Origin: UBA4416 sp040389965
GTDB taxonomy: Bacteria; Bacteroidota; Bacteroidia; B-17B0; Aurantibacillaceae
NCBI GenBank assembly: GCA_040389965.1
Contig: JAZJZF010000024.1
Span: 75,689 to 139,688 of the forward strand
Reading direction: 5' to 3'
DNA length: 64,000 nt
Shown one piece after another: positions 1-8,306 of the stretch; the first letter of the stretch is position 1; each line of letters starts with the position of its first letter. The notes beneath the pieces are model-generated. The model ran no database searches and was not told the DNA's origin. It was given only the letters and a program-made list of their open reading frames with translations. The position numbers were made by a program, and so were the translations under genes.

Positions 1-537
1 AATAATGGGTTTAAACACAAACATCTCCACAAAATGAAAGTGCCGTGTAGAGCCTGCACCAAGGGTTTCTTGTGCATGGTGTATCTTGTGGAAGGTCCAT
101 AAAAAATCAGAGCGGTGCAACAAATAATGCGCAAAGTATTCGCAAAAATCCTGTATCACAAACATAATGGCTATTTGTACAAATGGATTCCAGTGAGTGA
201 TATCACATATTTTTAAGGAATGAAATCCAAACAAACCAACTATTTTTAAAAACAGTAATTCGGTTACAGCGCATATGGCAAACAGTCCTATAATATATAC
301 CAGCACATCATTAAAAAACACATAAAAGGTATCGAGCCAAAATCCTTTGCGACTTAAAACCCCGTGCTGCCTTTGTTTCGGCAAAATAATTTCAAATACA
401 AAGCATACCACATAGGCTATTAGTACACAGTAATACACATTATTAAAGGCGGGATGCTTTAGCTGGTAGGTTGTGTATTGATAAACGAGCTTTGAGTTCT
501 CAACAAATGCATTTGCTATTTCAGGAATTAAAGCCAA
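1..537 (-). CDS. Fatty acid hydroxylase / sterol desaturase family protein (3' end outside window)
   Basis: Reading the minus strand from about 537 to the window edge gives an open frame of 179 codons with no stop. It shows hydrophobic stretches and the histidine clusters of the fatty acid hydroxylase superfamily: FCEYFAHYLLHR, then FHKIHH, then RHFHF. In this family such clusters hold a di-iron centre in an integral membrane oxygenase or desaturase. The frame has no ATG after the upstream stop at 571-573; a TTG at 535-537 gives MALIPEIANAF and is the best start. Family membership is clear; the substrate is unknown. Confidence 0.75.
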   Translation of the reverse strand, partial: MALIPEIANAFVENSKLVYQYTTYQLKHPAFNNVYYCVLIAYVVCFVFEIILPKQRQHGVLSRKGFWLDTFYVFFNDVLVYIIGLFAICAVTELLFLKIVGLFGFHSLKICDITHWNPFVQIAIMFVIQDFCEYFAHYLLHRSDFLWTFHKIHHAQETLGAGSTRHFHFVEMFVFKPII

Positions 538-607
538 GTGAACACAAAAAGTAAAGTCGTTGTCTGTTTTTTAAATTTTATTACCTTAGTGATCCTAAAG
601 CAATTTA

Positions 608-2482
608 ATGATTAAAATTAAGAATTATTTTAATAGACAACATTTATTATTGCTAATTGTTGTTGGCCTTCTTTATGGTAATACCCTTAAAAACGGCTAC
701 TCGTTAGACGATAGCATTGTTACCGAAAAAACCAATCTTACCGCCAAAGGCATTAAAGCCATTCCTAAAATAATACATTCCTATTATATTGAACGCGCCC
801 ATGAAATGAAATTTGAATACAGGCCATTGGTTAAAATTTCGTTTGCTATCGAACATGAGTTGTTTGGCGTTAATGCCGGCGTGTCGCACTTTGTGAATCT
901 GTTCTTATACCTTATTGGTTTGTTTTTACTCTTTGGTGTTTTAAAGCTACTGTTTTCGGACTACCCCGAATCTATTGCGTTTTATTGCGTTTTATTGTTT
1001 GCTATACTACCAATACATACGGAGGTTGTAGCGAGTCTTAAAAACAGAGATATCTTACTCTGCTTCATTTTTTGTATGCTTGCTTTTAAACAGTTTATCT
1101 TGTTTTTCGAATCCGATTTTAAAAAATGGGGTTCACTCTTTTTTTCTCTCCTGTATTTTTATCTGGCCTTTCTCTCCAAGATGGACGCATTGCCTTACCT
1201 GGCAATAGTTCCGGTATTGTTGTTTGTAAAAAGCAGGCAGCATTTTAAAAAAGTATTACTCTTTACCGCTATTTTTCTTTTCTCTTATTTCCTGTACGTT
1301 CTTACGAAAAAAGGCGCCCTCGAAAAAACATCTGTCAAAAGGGCTTATTCTACTTTCGAGAATCCCTTGTTTTTTAATCACAGTTTTAAATTAAAGATCA
1401 TTGCTGTATTTAATTCTTTGGGCTTTTATATTAACCAGGAAATTTATCCGTTTAAGCAATGTTGTTATTATGGCGTTGATACCATTCCTGTTTACAAATT
1501 AAGCCTGCATGGGTATTTAGGCATTCTTGCTTCGCCTTTATTGGTTTACGGCCTTATTAAATCTTATCTTAAAAAAGATTTTCTATTGTTTGCCGGTTTG
1601 TTCATTTTCTGCGCAGCAGTATCAATGTACCTTAATCTTTTGAAACCGGCAGTAGGTATTGTTGCCGACAGGTTTGCCTTTCTTTCGTCGCTTGGTTTGG
1701 TTATTGTTACCATTGCTTTGCTACACCGGTATTTGAAGCTGGGGCCAACGGTTCCCGGAAATTTAAAAGTGGCCGCTGTGTTCATTTTTATTTTATTTGG
1801 AGCTACAACCATCCTCCGAAACAAAGACTGGAATACGCTTGATACGCTTGTGCACACCGATTATACCAAGTTTGAAAAAAATGCTTTTTTAAATTATAAG
1901 GAAGGTTTAAATATTATAAATGCCATACAGCAAAACAGAACAAAGCTTGAAGCGGCTGTGCAACAAAAAGAATTATTTATAAAGGCTCGGAAGCTGGTTG
2001 AAAAATCGGTGCAGATTGCGCCCGATTATGTAGTAAGCAGGTCGTATTTATGTTATATCGATATTTATTTATTAAATGATTTTAAGGCTGCCCTGCCCCA
2101 TCTGGACACGGCTCTTAGTCAGGAAAAAAACGCCGAGCTTCTTTTTTATAAAGCCATTTGCATGCGCGAAACGGGGCAGAAAGACAGCGCGGAGATCTAT
2201 TTAAAAAAATGCCTGATTTTGGATGAACGTTATTACAATGCTTATAATTTACTGGTGTTTGATTATAATGCAGCAAAGCAATATCAAAGATCTATCGGAC
2301 TTTATTTACGTGCTTTAAATAACGGCCTTAATACACTTGAAATAAATAATGGTCTTGGGAAAACCTATTGGCAAATGGGTGATACCGTTCATGCCATTAA
2401 TTATTACCAGGGGGCTTTAAACATTGATCCTTTAAATGAGGAGGCTAATGCCATGGTAAAAAGACTGACCCGAAAATCCTGA
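608..2482 (+). CDS. TMTC-like multi-spanning membrane protein with C-terminal TPRs
   Basis: The 624-residue protein has an N-terminal membrane helix followed by the Asp-Asp pair D34-D35 in a YSLDDSIV context, as in the first outer loop of TMTC/PMT-type GT-C glycosyltransferases. About ten hydrophobic segments follow up to roughly residue 400, then soluble tetratricopeptide repeats from about residue 430 to the end. GT-C enzymes of this layout transfer sugars from lipid carriers on the outer face of the inner membrane; that activity is inferred here from layout only. A near-consensus -7 element (TACCTTAG, 582-589) precedes the ATG. The gene converges on rpoN with 5 bases between stop codons. 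Confidence 0.7.
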   Translation: MIKIKNYFNRQHLLLLIVVGLLYGNTLKNGYSLDDSIVTEKTNLTAKGIKAIPKIIHSYYIERAHEMKFEYRPLVKISFAIEHELFGVNAGVSHFVNLFLYLIGLFLLFGVLKLLFSDYPESIAFYCVLLFAILPIHTEVVASLKNRDILLCFIFCMLAFKQFILFFESDFKKWGSLFFSLLYFYLAFLSKMDALPYLAIVPVLLFVKSRQHFKKVLLFTAIFLFSYFLYVLTKKGALEKTSVKRAYSTFENPLFFNHSFKLKIIAVFNSLGFYINQEIYPFKQCCYYGVDTIPVYKLSLHGYLGILASPLLVYGLIKSYLKKDFLLFAGLFIFCAAVSMYLNLLKPAVGIVADRFAFLSSLGLVIVTIALLHRYLKLGPTVPGNLKVAAVFIFILFGATTILRNKDWNTLDTLVHTDYTKFEKNAFLNYKEGLNIINAIQQNRTKLEAAVQQKELFIKARKLVEKSVQIAPDYVVSRSYLCYIDIYLLNDFKAALPHLDTALSQEKNAELLFYKAICMRETGQKDSAEIYLKKCLILDERYYNAYNLLVFDYNAAKQYQRSIGLYLRALNNGLNTLEINNGLGKTYWQMGDTVHAINYYQGALNIDPLNEEANAMVKRLTRKS

Positions 2483-2487
2483 GCTAC

Positions 2488-3969
2488 TTAAATTTCTTTT
2501 CGCATCCTGGCTACCGGAATATCCAGTTGTTCCCTGTATTTGGCAACGGTGCGGCGGGCAATATTATAGCCTTTTTCCTTTAAGATGATACACAATGCAT
2601 CATCGGTAAGCGGTTTCTTTTTCTCTTCGCTGGCAATACAATCCTGAAGAATTTTTTTCACTTCGCGTGTACTTACTTCTTCCCCGTTTTCAGTGCTTAA
2701 GGATTCGGAGAAAAAGGTTTTCAGTAAAAACGTTCCGTAAGGAGTTTGTACATATTTACTATTGGCAACACGGGATACCGTAGAAATGTCTAAGCCCACT
2801 TTATCGGCAATATCCTTTAATATCATGGGTTTAAGCTTCGACTCATCGCCGCTCGAAAAATAGTCGTTTTGGTATTGCATGATCGTGTGCATACAAATAA
2901 GCATGGTTTGGTGGCGTTGCTGTAAGGCTTCAATAAACCACTGTGCCGATTCTATTTTTCCTTTTACAAAAGAAGAGGCTTCTTTACCTGACTTATCTTT
3001 TTTGCGGGAATATTCTTTCAGCATTTCAGCATAATCATCACTGATCTTTAATTCGGGCAAATTTCTTTGATTAATGCTTAGTTCCGGAATCCCATCGTTT
3101 ACCGTAATATTAAAATCAGGCACAACTTCCGAGATCTGGCCTTTATTATCTCCTTCCGAATTACCCGGACGTGGATTTAAATTAATGATCTCCGAAATAA
3201 TATCCTTCAGGTCTTCGTCTTCTATATTCAGCTTACGGATAATTTTATCGTAATGTTTTTTCGAAAACTCATCCATCATGGTTTTTACAACCTCAATGGC
3301 CAGATGCGTTTCTCTTGCTTTTACCGGCTTTTTGGCCAGTTGTATCAGCAAGCACTCTTGCAGCGTTCTTGCACCAACACCCGCAGGATCAAACTCCTGT
3401 ATGGTTTTTAAAACACTTTCCAGTTCTTCTTTGGTGGTTTGTATGTTTTGTGAAAAAGCAAGGTCATCCACAATGAGTTCGAGTTCCCGGCGTATATAGC
3501 CATCTTCATCAATGCACCCAATTAAATATAAACCTATGTTATATTCTTTATCGTTTAAATCCCTGAGCCCTAATTGTTCTTCGAGTTGCGAATGAAAATC
3601 GGGGCCTTCCACAACTACTGCCTGAAACAATTCATCGTCGGCACTCCTGTTTGATACTTCATATTTATAAGAATCCAACTCCCCTGCATCCATATAATCT
3701 TCAAACTCAAAGCCATCGTCTATTTTTTCGATCTCTTTTTCCTCATAATCCCCCGTTTCGTCCAATGAGTTCTCTACTTCATCATATTCGTTTTCGGGTT
3801 CGCTCTCAAAATCAAGGTCTCCTTCTTCAAGAGCGGGGTTAATTTCAAGCTCTTCCTTTATTCTTTGCTCTAATGCAACCGTAGGCAACTGCAACAATTT
3901 CATGAGTTGAATTTGCTGAGGCGAAAGTTTTTGTAATAACTTTAAATGCTGTGATTGTTTAAGAGCCAT
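2488..3969 (-). CDS. rpoN: RNA polymerase sigma-54 factor RpoN
   Basis: This 493-residue protein has all three parts of sigma-54: a Gln/Leu-rich region I (residues 1-50, with the QQIQLMKLLQL segment), a very acidic linker (about 50-110), then the core-binding and DNA-binding domains. It ends with the RpoN box ARRTVAKYRE at residues 471-480, which reads the -24 promoter element. Sigma-54 needs enhancer-binding ATPases to open promoters; none is encoded in this window. Full length, with an ATG start 12 bases downstream of a perfect -7 element. Confidence 0.96.
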   Translation of the reverse strand: MALKQSQHLKLLQKLSPQQIQLMKLLQLPTVALEQRIKEELEINPALEEGDLDFESEPENEYDEVENSLDETGDYEEKEIEKIDDGFEFEDYMDAGELDSYKYEVSNRSADDELFQAVVVEGPDFHSQLEEQLGLRDLNDKEYNIGLYLIGCIDEDGYIRRELELIVDDLAFSQNIQTTKEELESVLKTIQEFDPAGVGARTLQECLLIQLAKKPVKARETHLAIEVVKTMMDEFSKKHYDKIIRKLNIEDEDLKDIISEIINLNPRPGNSEGDNKGQISEVVPDFNITVNDGIPELSINQRNLPELKISDDYAEMLKEYSRKKDKSGKEASSFVKGKIESAQWFIEALQQRHQTMLICMHTIMQYQNDYFSSGDESKLKPMILKDIADKVGLDISTVSRVANSKYVQTPYGTFLLKTFFSESLSTENGEEVSTREVKKILQDCIASEEKKKPLTDDALCIILKEKGYNIARRTVAKYREQLDIPVARMRKEI

Positions 3970-3980
3970 AACTATAAAGG

Positions 3981-3988
3981 CAAATATA
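3981..3988 (-). promoter_or_regulatory. Bacteroidota -7 promoter element for rpoN
   Basis: The minus strand reads TATATTTG, a perfect match to the TAnnTTTG element of the Bacteroidota housekeeping sigma factor, shortly before the rpoN ATG. No clear -33 TTTG was found at the usual distance. Confidence 0.5.
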
Positions 3989-4051
3989 CAAAAACCGCCA
4001 CGAATTATAATAATGGCTTAATTTTTGTTGAGATAAACCTTTTTTCCTGAA

Positions 4052-4651
4052 TTAATAGTTATAATAAGGCGAGATCATAAGGTACACAATAACTCCTGTT
4101 ACTGTAACATACAACCATATAGGATAGCTGAATCGTGTGAGTTTTTTATGCTTTACCCGGTCGTCTTTTAATCCGTAATAAAACGAAAGCAATACCAACG
4201 GTAATACAATGACTGCAAAAAAGATATGGGTTAATAATATAACCAGGTAAACCGGCCTGATGCCTGAAACATTTGCACGCTCGGTATCATCTAAAAATTT
4301 GGAATGATCTATATCGCCAAAAATAGTATCAGGTACAAAGTAATGCGCTGTAACATAACAGACAATAAACAAAGCAGATAATACAAAAGCTGTAAGGTTT
4401 AAACGTTTGTGCAGTTTTATGTTTCTTTTTTTAATAGCCCATAACGAAAAAATTAATAATACGCTGCAAGTGCCATTTAATATGGCATTTACCAATGGTA
4501 GCTTATAAATAAATGAGGGGAATGTATCAGGTACCGGAATAATTTTTTGGTTCAATACCACTACTATTAAACAAATTAAAATACTGACAAATAAAATAAT
4601 TTTAAAAACCGTTTTATCGTTTTGTTTTCCGAGTAAGGTTTGAGTTTCCAT
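4052..4651 (-). CDS. DUF420 family membrane protein
   Basis: A 199-residue protein with five or so transmembrane helices and the family histidines in TAHYF and LLTHIFFAV. DUF420 proteins (YozB/CtaM-like) are inner-membrane proteins linked to haem-copper oxidase assembly in Firmicutes and often lie near cytochrome oxidase genes in Bacteroidota. No oxidase gene is visible here; it is the last gene of the leftward operon starting at 6736, 9 bases after the hotdog protein gene. The family call is good; the role is inferred. Confidence 0.75.
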   Translation of the reverse strand: METQTLLGKQNDKTVFKIILFVSILICLIVVVLNQKIIPVPDTFPSFIYKLPLVNAILNGTCSVLLIFSLWAIKKRNIKLHKRLNLTAFVLSALFIVCYVTAHYFVPDTIFGDIDHSKFLDDTERANVSGIRPVYLVILLTHIFFAVIVLPLVLLSFYYGLKDDRVKHKKLTRFSYPIWLYVTVTGVIVYLMISPYYNY

Positions 4652-4660
4652 GTAACTGAA

Positions 4661-5041
4661 TTATAGTGTTATAAATGTGCCTTTAAACTTTGTAAATGTA
4701 GTGTTTTCTGAAAATAGTTTAGCCTCTGTTATGTACTTATTTTCATCCTGCTTATAGCTAATTTCAAGCTGAATTTTTGGGTGTTGGTCAGGAACAATCA
4801 TGCCCATAAACTTAATGTTATCGCCGTTTACCAGCTGAAAATTTTTGCCTGAATGCTCTTGTAATACTTCTTTTATCATTTGGGTTTGAAAAACCCCCGG
4901 CACTACCGGCATTTGTTCAAAATGACCTTTAAATACAGGGTGTTGGGCATTTAGGGACACCGTTGCCAAAAATTTAGCCTCGTCGGTTTTTTCGATCGCG
5001 TGAATGGTAAAAAAATCGTTCAGTAAAAAAGTATCAGTCAT
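4661..5041 (-). CDS. FabZ/ApeI-like hotdog-fold dehydratase homologue
   Basis: This 126-residue protein carries the active-site loop of 3-hydroxyacyl-ACP dehydratases, GHFEQMPVVPGV, with the catalytic-type histidine at H40. In FabZ the partner acid is 14 residues further on; here that position is Gln54, so normal dehydratase chemistry is uncertain. The ATG overlaps the stop of the preceding lipoprotein gene by 8 bases, so the two are probably translationally coupled. Next to a LolA-like carrier and a hotdog thioesterase it resembles the accessory dehydratase of aryl-polyene/flexirubin clusters. Confidence 0.72.
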   Translation of the reverse strand: MTDTFLLNDFFTIHAIEKTDEAKFLATVSLNAQHPVFKGHFEQMPVVPGVFQTQMIKEVLQEHSGKNFQLVNGDNIKFMGMIVPDQHPKIQLEISYKQDENKYITEAKLFSENTTFTKFKGTFITL

Positions 5042-5675
5042 TGGTTTGTGTTATGGCGTTTAATTCGAAATAAAATTTAATGAGTCCGTATTGTTTACAC
5101 TTAATATCTGTATATGTTTTGGTACCGGCATTATAAATATAATCTATCCTGGATTCGCGTTTTCGCTTGTAGAAGGTTTCCTGTAATACAACCTCCTTGT
5201 TTTGTACCGATACAGTATAGAACCATTTATGTTTTTCTGTTTTTATGGCATAAATATCTTTGTTGCATTTCGACGCGTTATTTCCATAAGCATTTAATAA
5301 AAGCATATTATTAAAATTCCGCTTAAGCGATTCTATCAGTTTAGGTTTATTTAAAGGGTCAAACACATAAACCGCATTTATTTCATTAGTCTTTGCCTCA
5401 AAATCAAACATTTTCATGCCTAACTCGGTAACAAATACAATATGTTTGGTAAGAGAATCGGTTTGTTTAACAAGTAATAAGCCGGTTAAATGGTTCTTAA
5501 GAACATCGATAGAGGCTTTATATTTTAAGGCTGCTCCGGGTTTAATAATAGAAACAAAATCCTGTTCGTTTGTAACTACTTTATCACAGGTTAAATGATT
5601 GTATTTTGAAATACGGCAACCGGCGAGTAGTAAAACACTACTTAATAGTAAATATAGTTTCCGCAACCGGCGCAT
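5034..5675 (-). CDS. Lipoprotein of the LolA/hotdog operon, unknown function
   Basis: Starting at the ATG at 5675 gives a 213-residue protein with a clear lipoprotein signal: basic start MRRLRK, hydrophobic core, lipobox LLAGC with the lipidated cysteine at residue 20. An upstream in-frame ATG at 5717 would place 14 residues before the signal and is less likely. The start overlaps the LolA-like gene by 38 bases and the end overlaps the hotdog gene by 8. I recognise no domain with confidence; its position matches small outer-membrane lipoproteins found in aryl-polyene-type clusters. Confidence 0.7.
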   Translation of the reverse strand: MRRLRKLYLLLSSVLLLAGCRISKYNHLTCDKVVTNEQDFVSIIKPGAALKYKASIDVLKNHLTGLLLVKQTDSLTKHIVFVTELGMKMFDFEAKTNEINAVYVFDPLNKPKLIESLKRNFNNMLLLNAYGNNASKCNKDIYAIKTEKHKWFYTVSVQNKEVVLQETFYKRKRESRIDYIYNAGTKTYTDIKCKQYGLIKFYFELNAITQTND

Positions 5676-6258
5676 TGAGTTTTTTATTAGAAAAATCGAG
5701 AAGTGTGAGGTCTTCATTTGCTTCTACCATTTCCATTTTAGCCACCGAAGTTACGTTTTTATCGAAATACAAATTAATTTTTTTAAAACTGTCTTTCATG
5801 TTTTTTACTTGCGGAATCAACTCCAGCTTATAAAATTTGTCGTTTTCGAAATAATTGGTTTTAAATTTATTCGATTTAAAGATCGTTCCCTGCACACAGG
5901 ATACCATAATGTCATTTATTTCTTTAAACACCTTATTGCTGTTCATGTCATATTTACTGGTCTTTTTTTCATCCTTTATCATTACCTTTTCTTTATTGAT
6001 AACGATAAGGTATTTAGACGGTGTAGTATATTCCCAGCGCAACAAATTATCTTTTTTAAATACAAAATGTCCTTTGCTGATTATTTTTTCGGATAATACG
6101 CTCAGGTTTTTTTCCTGCGTAAAGTCCGATTCGATAGAGGTGGTAGCTTTGCTCATGTTCTCGATCTTTAGTTTCAACGCTGTTGTATCCTTTACAGCTT
6201 TAAAGGTTTGAGAAAAGCAGGCAACCGGAATTAATAAAAGAAAAACAATTTTTTTCAT
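5638..6258 (-). CDS. LolA-like outer-membrane lipoprotein carrier protein
   Basis: This 206-residue protein has a cleavable signal peptide (MKKIVFLLLIPVACFSQ) and the LolA-like pattern of an amphipathic start, the SDFTQEK segment near residue 45, a GHFVFKKDNLLRWEY strand pair and a series of beta strands. LolA carries lipoproteins across the periplasm. This copy sits with a thioesterase, a lipoprotein and a hotdog dehydratase homologue, so it is more likely a dedicated carrier (ApeL-like) than the general LolA; the distinction is inferred from context. Confidence 0.78.
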   Translation of the reverse strand: MKKIVFLLLIPVACFSQTFKAVKDTTALKLKIENMSKATTSIESDFTQEKNLSVLSEKIISKGHFVFKKDNLLRWEYTTPSKYLIVINKEKVMIKDEKKTSKYDMNSNKVFKEINDIMVSCVQGTIFKSNKFKTNYFENDKFYKLELIPQVKNMKDSFKKINLYFDKNVTSVAKMEMVEANEDLTLLDFSNKKLNAPVAETIFTIK

Positions 6259-6313
6259 AGGTCAAAAATAGATATTATAATATGCGGCTTCGTTTTTAAT
6301 GTGTTAAGAATCA

Positions 6314-6736
6314 TTAAGCACTTTTAATATTCCATTTTTGTTTCCATTTTTCCATAAAGGCAGGCATGGTAATATGGAGTTCTTTTGTTTTAGGATCCAT
6401 AAAGACCTGTGTGCTGCGCCCCGTGCAAACAACATGGCCATGTTGCTGACTTAAGATTTTATATTCAAATATTAATTTAGCCGCAGGCGAATCTATAAAT
6501 GTTGTTTCTATAATTGCTGTATCGCCATACTCCAGTATCTTTTTAAATTTTACGCTAAGGTCTATTAATGGAACAGACAACCCATTCTCATAAATATCGA
6601 GGTATCCAAGATTATATTCTTTTCCAAAAGCTTCCCTTCCATCTTCAAAGTACCTAACATAGTGGCCATGCCACACCACTCTTAAAGAATCGACCTCACT
6701 AAATTTTACTGCTTGTTGTGTAATTTGTTTTAACAT
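6314..6736 (-). CDS. Acyl-CoA/ACP thioesterase, YbgC/4HBT hotdog family
   Basis: A 140-residue single hotdog domain with the 4-hydroxybenzoyl-CoA thioesterase motif: catalytic-type Asp16 followed by VVWHGHYVRYFEDGREAF. These enzymes release acyl groups from CoA or ACP in the cytoplasm. It is the first gene of the leftward operon that continues through the LolA-like protein, the lipoprotein, the dehydratase homologue and the DUF420 protein; the 55-base gap to the next gene has no terminator. Confidence 0.82.
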   Translation of the reverse strand: MLKQITQQAVKFSEVDSLRVVWHGHYVRYFEDGREAFGKEYNLGYLDIYENGLSVPLIDLSVKFKKILEYGDTAIIETTFIDSPAAKLIFEYKILSQQHGHVVCTGRSTQVFMDPKTKELHITMPAFMEKWKQKWNIKSA

Positions 6737-6826
6737 TTTTCAAATATAATGACAGATCTTAATATTTTATTTGTTGCCTAATTACAATTTTTTTACATAA
6801 TTGAGCATTAAAATATTGTTAATTAA

Positions 6827-6857
6827 TTGCTTTTGTATTATTAAAATATTATTTTTG
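6827..6857 (+). promoter_or_regulatory. Promoter of the T9SS cargo gene
   Basis: TTG at 6827-6829 and TATTTTTG at 6850-6857 (matching TAnnTTTG) are separated by 20 bases, the usual layout of a Bacteroidota housekeeping promoter. The start codon follows 31 bases later in a very AT-rich leader. Confidence 0.55.
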
Positions 6858-6888
6858 TTTAAACTTAATCAACTAAACTCTTTTAAAC

Positions 6889-8196
6889 ATGAAAAAAATT
6901 TACTTTTCGTTAGCAAGTTTGATTCTTTGCGGATCAGTTGTAGCGCAAAATCCTTTTCAGGCAACAAAACGTACTATTCCTGCAAGTCATAGAGTTGCTA
7001 TGAATCCACGTACTACTAGTCCAAACCAAGCTAAAACAGCTGGTGGTCCAGGTCACATCAATGGTAATTTTGCATTAGTAGAAAATATTGCTGATGTTAA
7101 ATCTTATACTTCGGGCGGTGAGTATTCTCAATACGCGAATGCTATTTTTATGGATTCTACTGCTACTGTTTCTGATGCTTCTGGTTTATCTCACGTATTT
7201 AATATGAAAGCGGGTGCTTCTTTTGATCCTGTATCTATTTACTGGGGTGGTGGAACACAGTTATTAACTGCAAATGATCCTTATACTGTAGATTCATTAT
7301 GGATCGCTGGAACATATACACGTGTACAACAAACTGTAGTTGACACTTTACTTATTGAGTTTACATGGGCTCCTCCAGCAACATCAACTGTTTGGCAAAC
7401 CTTATCGCTTACTTCTGTAACTCCGGCGATCAGCCTTATTGCTCCAAAAACCAACTCAGCTTCTGCACATGGTAATAAAACATTCCTGAATGTACCAGCT
7501 GCTAACTACAAAAGAATAAAATATGCGTTAAAAGATGCAGATACAAACCAAACGACTAATAGTGGATATATTGTTATCCCTAACGTTAACCAGTTAGTAC
7601 CTGCAGGTAACGTATTTGCTTGTGCTTATACTTTTGTACCGGGCCAAACGGTTGCTGCAAATGCTGTTGTTCACCAATACGCAGGTGGTGCTGCACAAAC
7701 TACTAATGGTTTCCTTGCATACCTTTTTTCTGATCCAAGTACATCAAGTAACCAAAATTTTTATGATAATACTTCTAAATCTTGCGGTTATGAGTATTAT
7801 ACTAAACAACGTTATGGTATGTACACAGGTGGTTCTGCTTTCTTGAACAACTGTTTATATCCAAACCTTGAAGGTGGATGGTTAATGGGCTTCTCTGTAA
7901 GCTATGCTTCTTCTTCTGTTGGTATCAACGAATTAACTGAAAAAGGATTCGCTTTAAACCAAAACGTTCCTAACCCTTTCAACGGGCAATCTGAAGTTAC
8001 TTATACTTTAGCTAAAGAAGCTAATTCTGCTAGCTTTACTGTAACGGATGTTATGGGTCGTGTTATTTCTTCTCAAAAAGCAGAAACAGCTAAAGGCCTT
8101 CACACTGTTAACTTAGGTAACTACTCTACTGGTGTTTATTACTATACTTTAACTGTAGATGGTAATTCAACTACTAAAAAAATGATCGCACAATAA
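6889..8196 (+). CDS. Secreted protein with T9SS type A C-terminal sorting domain
   Basis: The 435-residue protein has a signal peptide ending in VVAQ near residue 20 and a C-terminal sorting domain over about the last 90 residues: NQNVPNPFNG, a VTDVMGRVI strand, an STGVYYYTL strand and the final KKMIAQ. Such domains direct cargo through the type IX secretion system to the cell surface or medium. The central 300 residues are Thr/Ser/Ala-rich and match no family I recognise. Codon use is strongly biased to GCT, GTT and ACT, unlike most neighbours, which suggests high expression. It is a single-gene unit with its own promoter and terminator. Confidence 0.85.
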   Translation: MKKIYFSLASLILCGSVVAQNPFQATKRTIPASHRVAMNPRTTSPNQAKTAGGPGHINGNFALVENIADVKSYTSGGEYSQYANAIFMDSTATVSDASGLSHVFNMKAGASFDPVSIYWGGGTQLLTANDPYTVDSLWIAGTYTRVQQTVVDTLLIEFTWAPPATSTVWQTLSLTSVTPAISLIAPKTNSASAHGNKTFLNVPAANYKRIKYALKDADTNQTTNSGYIVIPNVNQLVPAGNVFACAYTFVPGQTVAANAVVHQYAGGAAQTTNGFLAYLFSDPSTSSNQNFYDNTSKSCGYEYYTKQRYGMYTGGSAFLNNCLYPNLEGGWLMGFSVSYASSSVGINELTEKGFALNQNVPNPFNGQSEVTYTLAKEANSASFTVTDVMGRVISSQKAETAKGLHTVNLGNYSTGVYYYTLTVDGNSTTKKMIAQ

Positions 8197-8214
8197 TCAT
8201 TATATCATCTTAAT

Positions 8215-8250
8215 AAAAAAGCCCTTCAGAAATTCTGAAGGGCTTTTTTA
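8215..8250 (+). terminator. Rho-independent terminator of the T9SS cargo gene
   Basis: A 10-11 bp stem (gcccttcaga / tctgaagggc) with a tiny loop, preceded by an A run and followed by six T. It could also serve transcripts arriving from mfd. Confidence 0.85.
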
Positions 8251-8306
8251 TTTTATAGCAATTCCATTAAAAAGAGAGAACTCTATCCAAATTAATTGGC
8301 ATGTAA

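Noticed and set aside
5599..6096. 165-codon open frame on the plus strand
   Set aside because: Antisense shadow of the LolA-like gene, no signal or domain.
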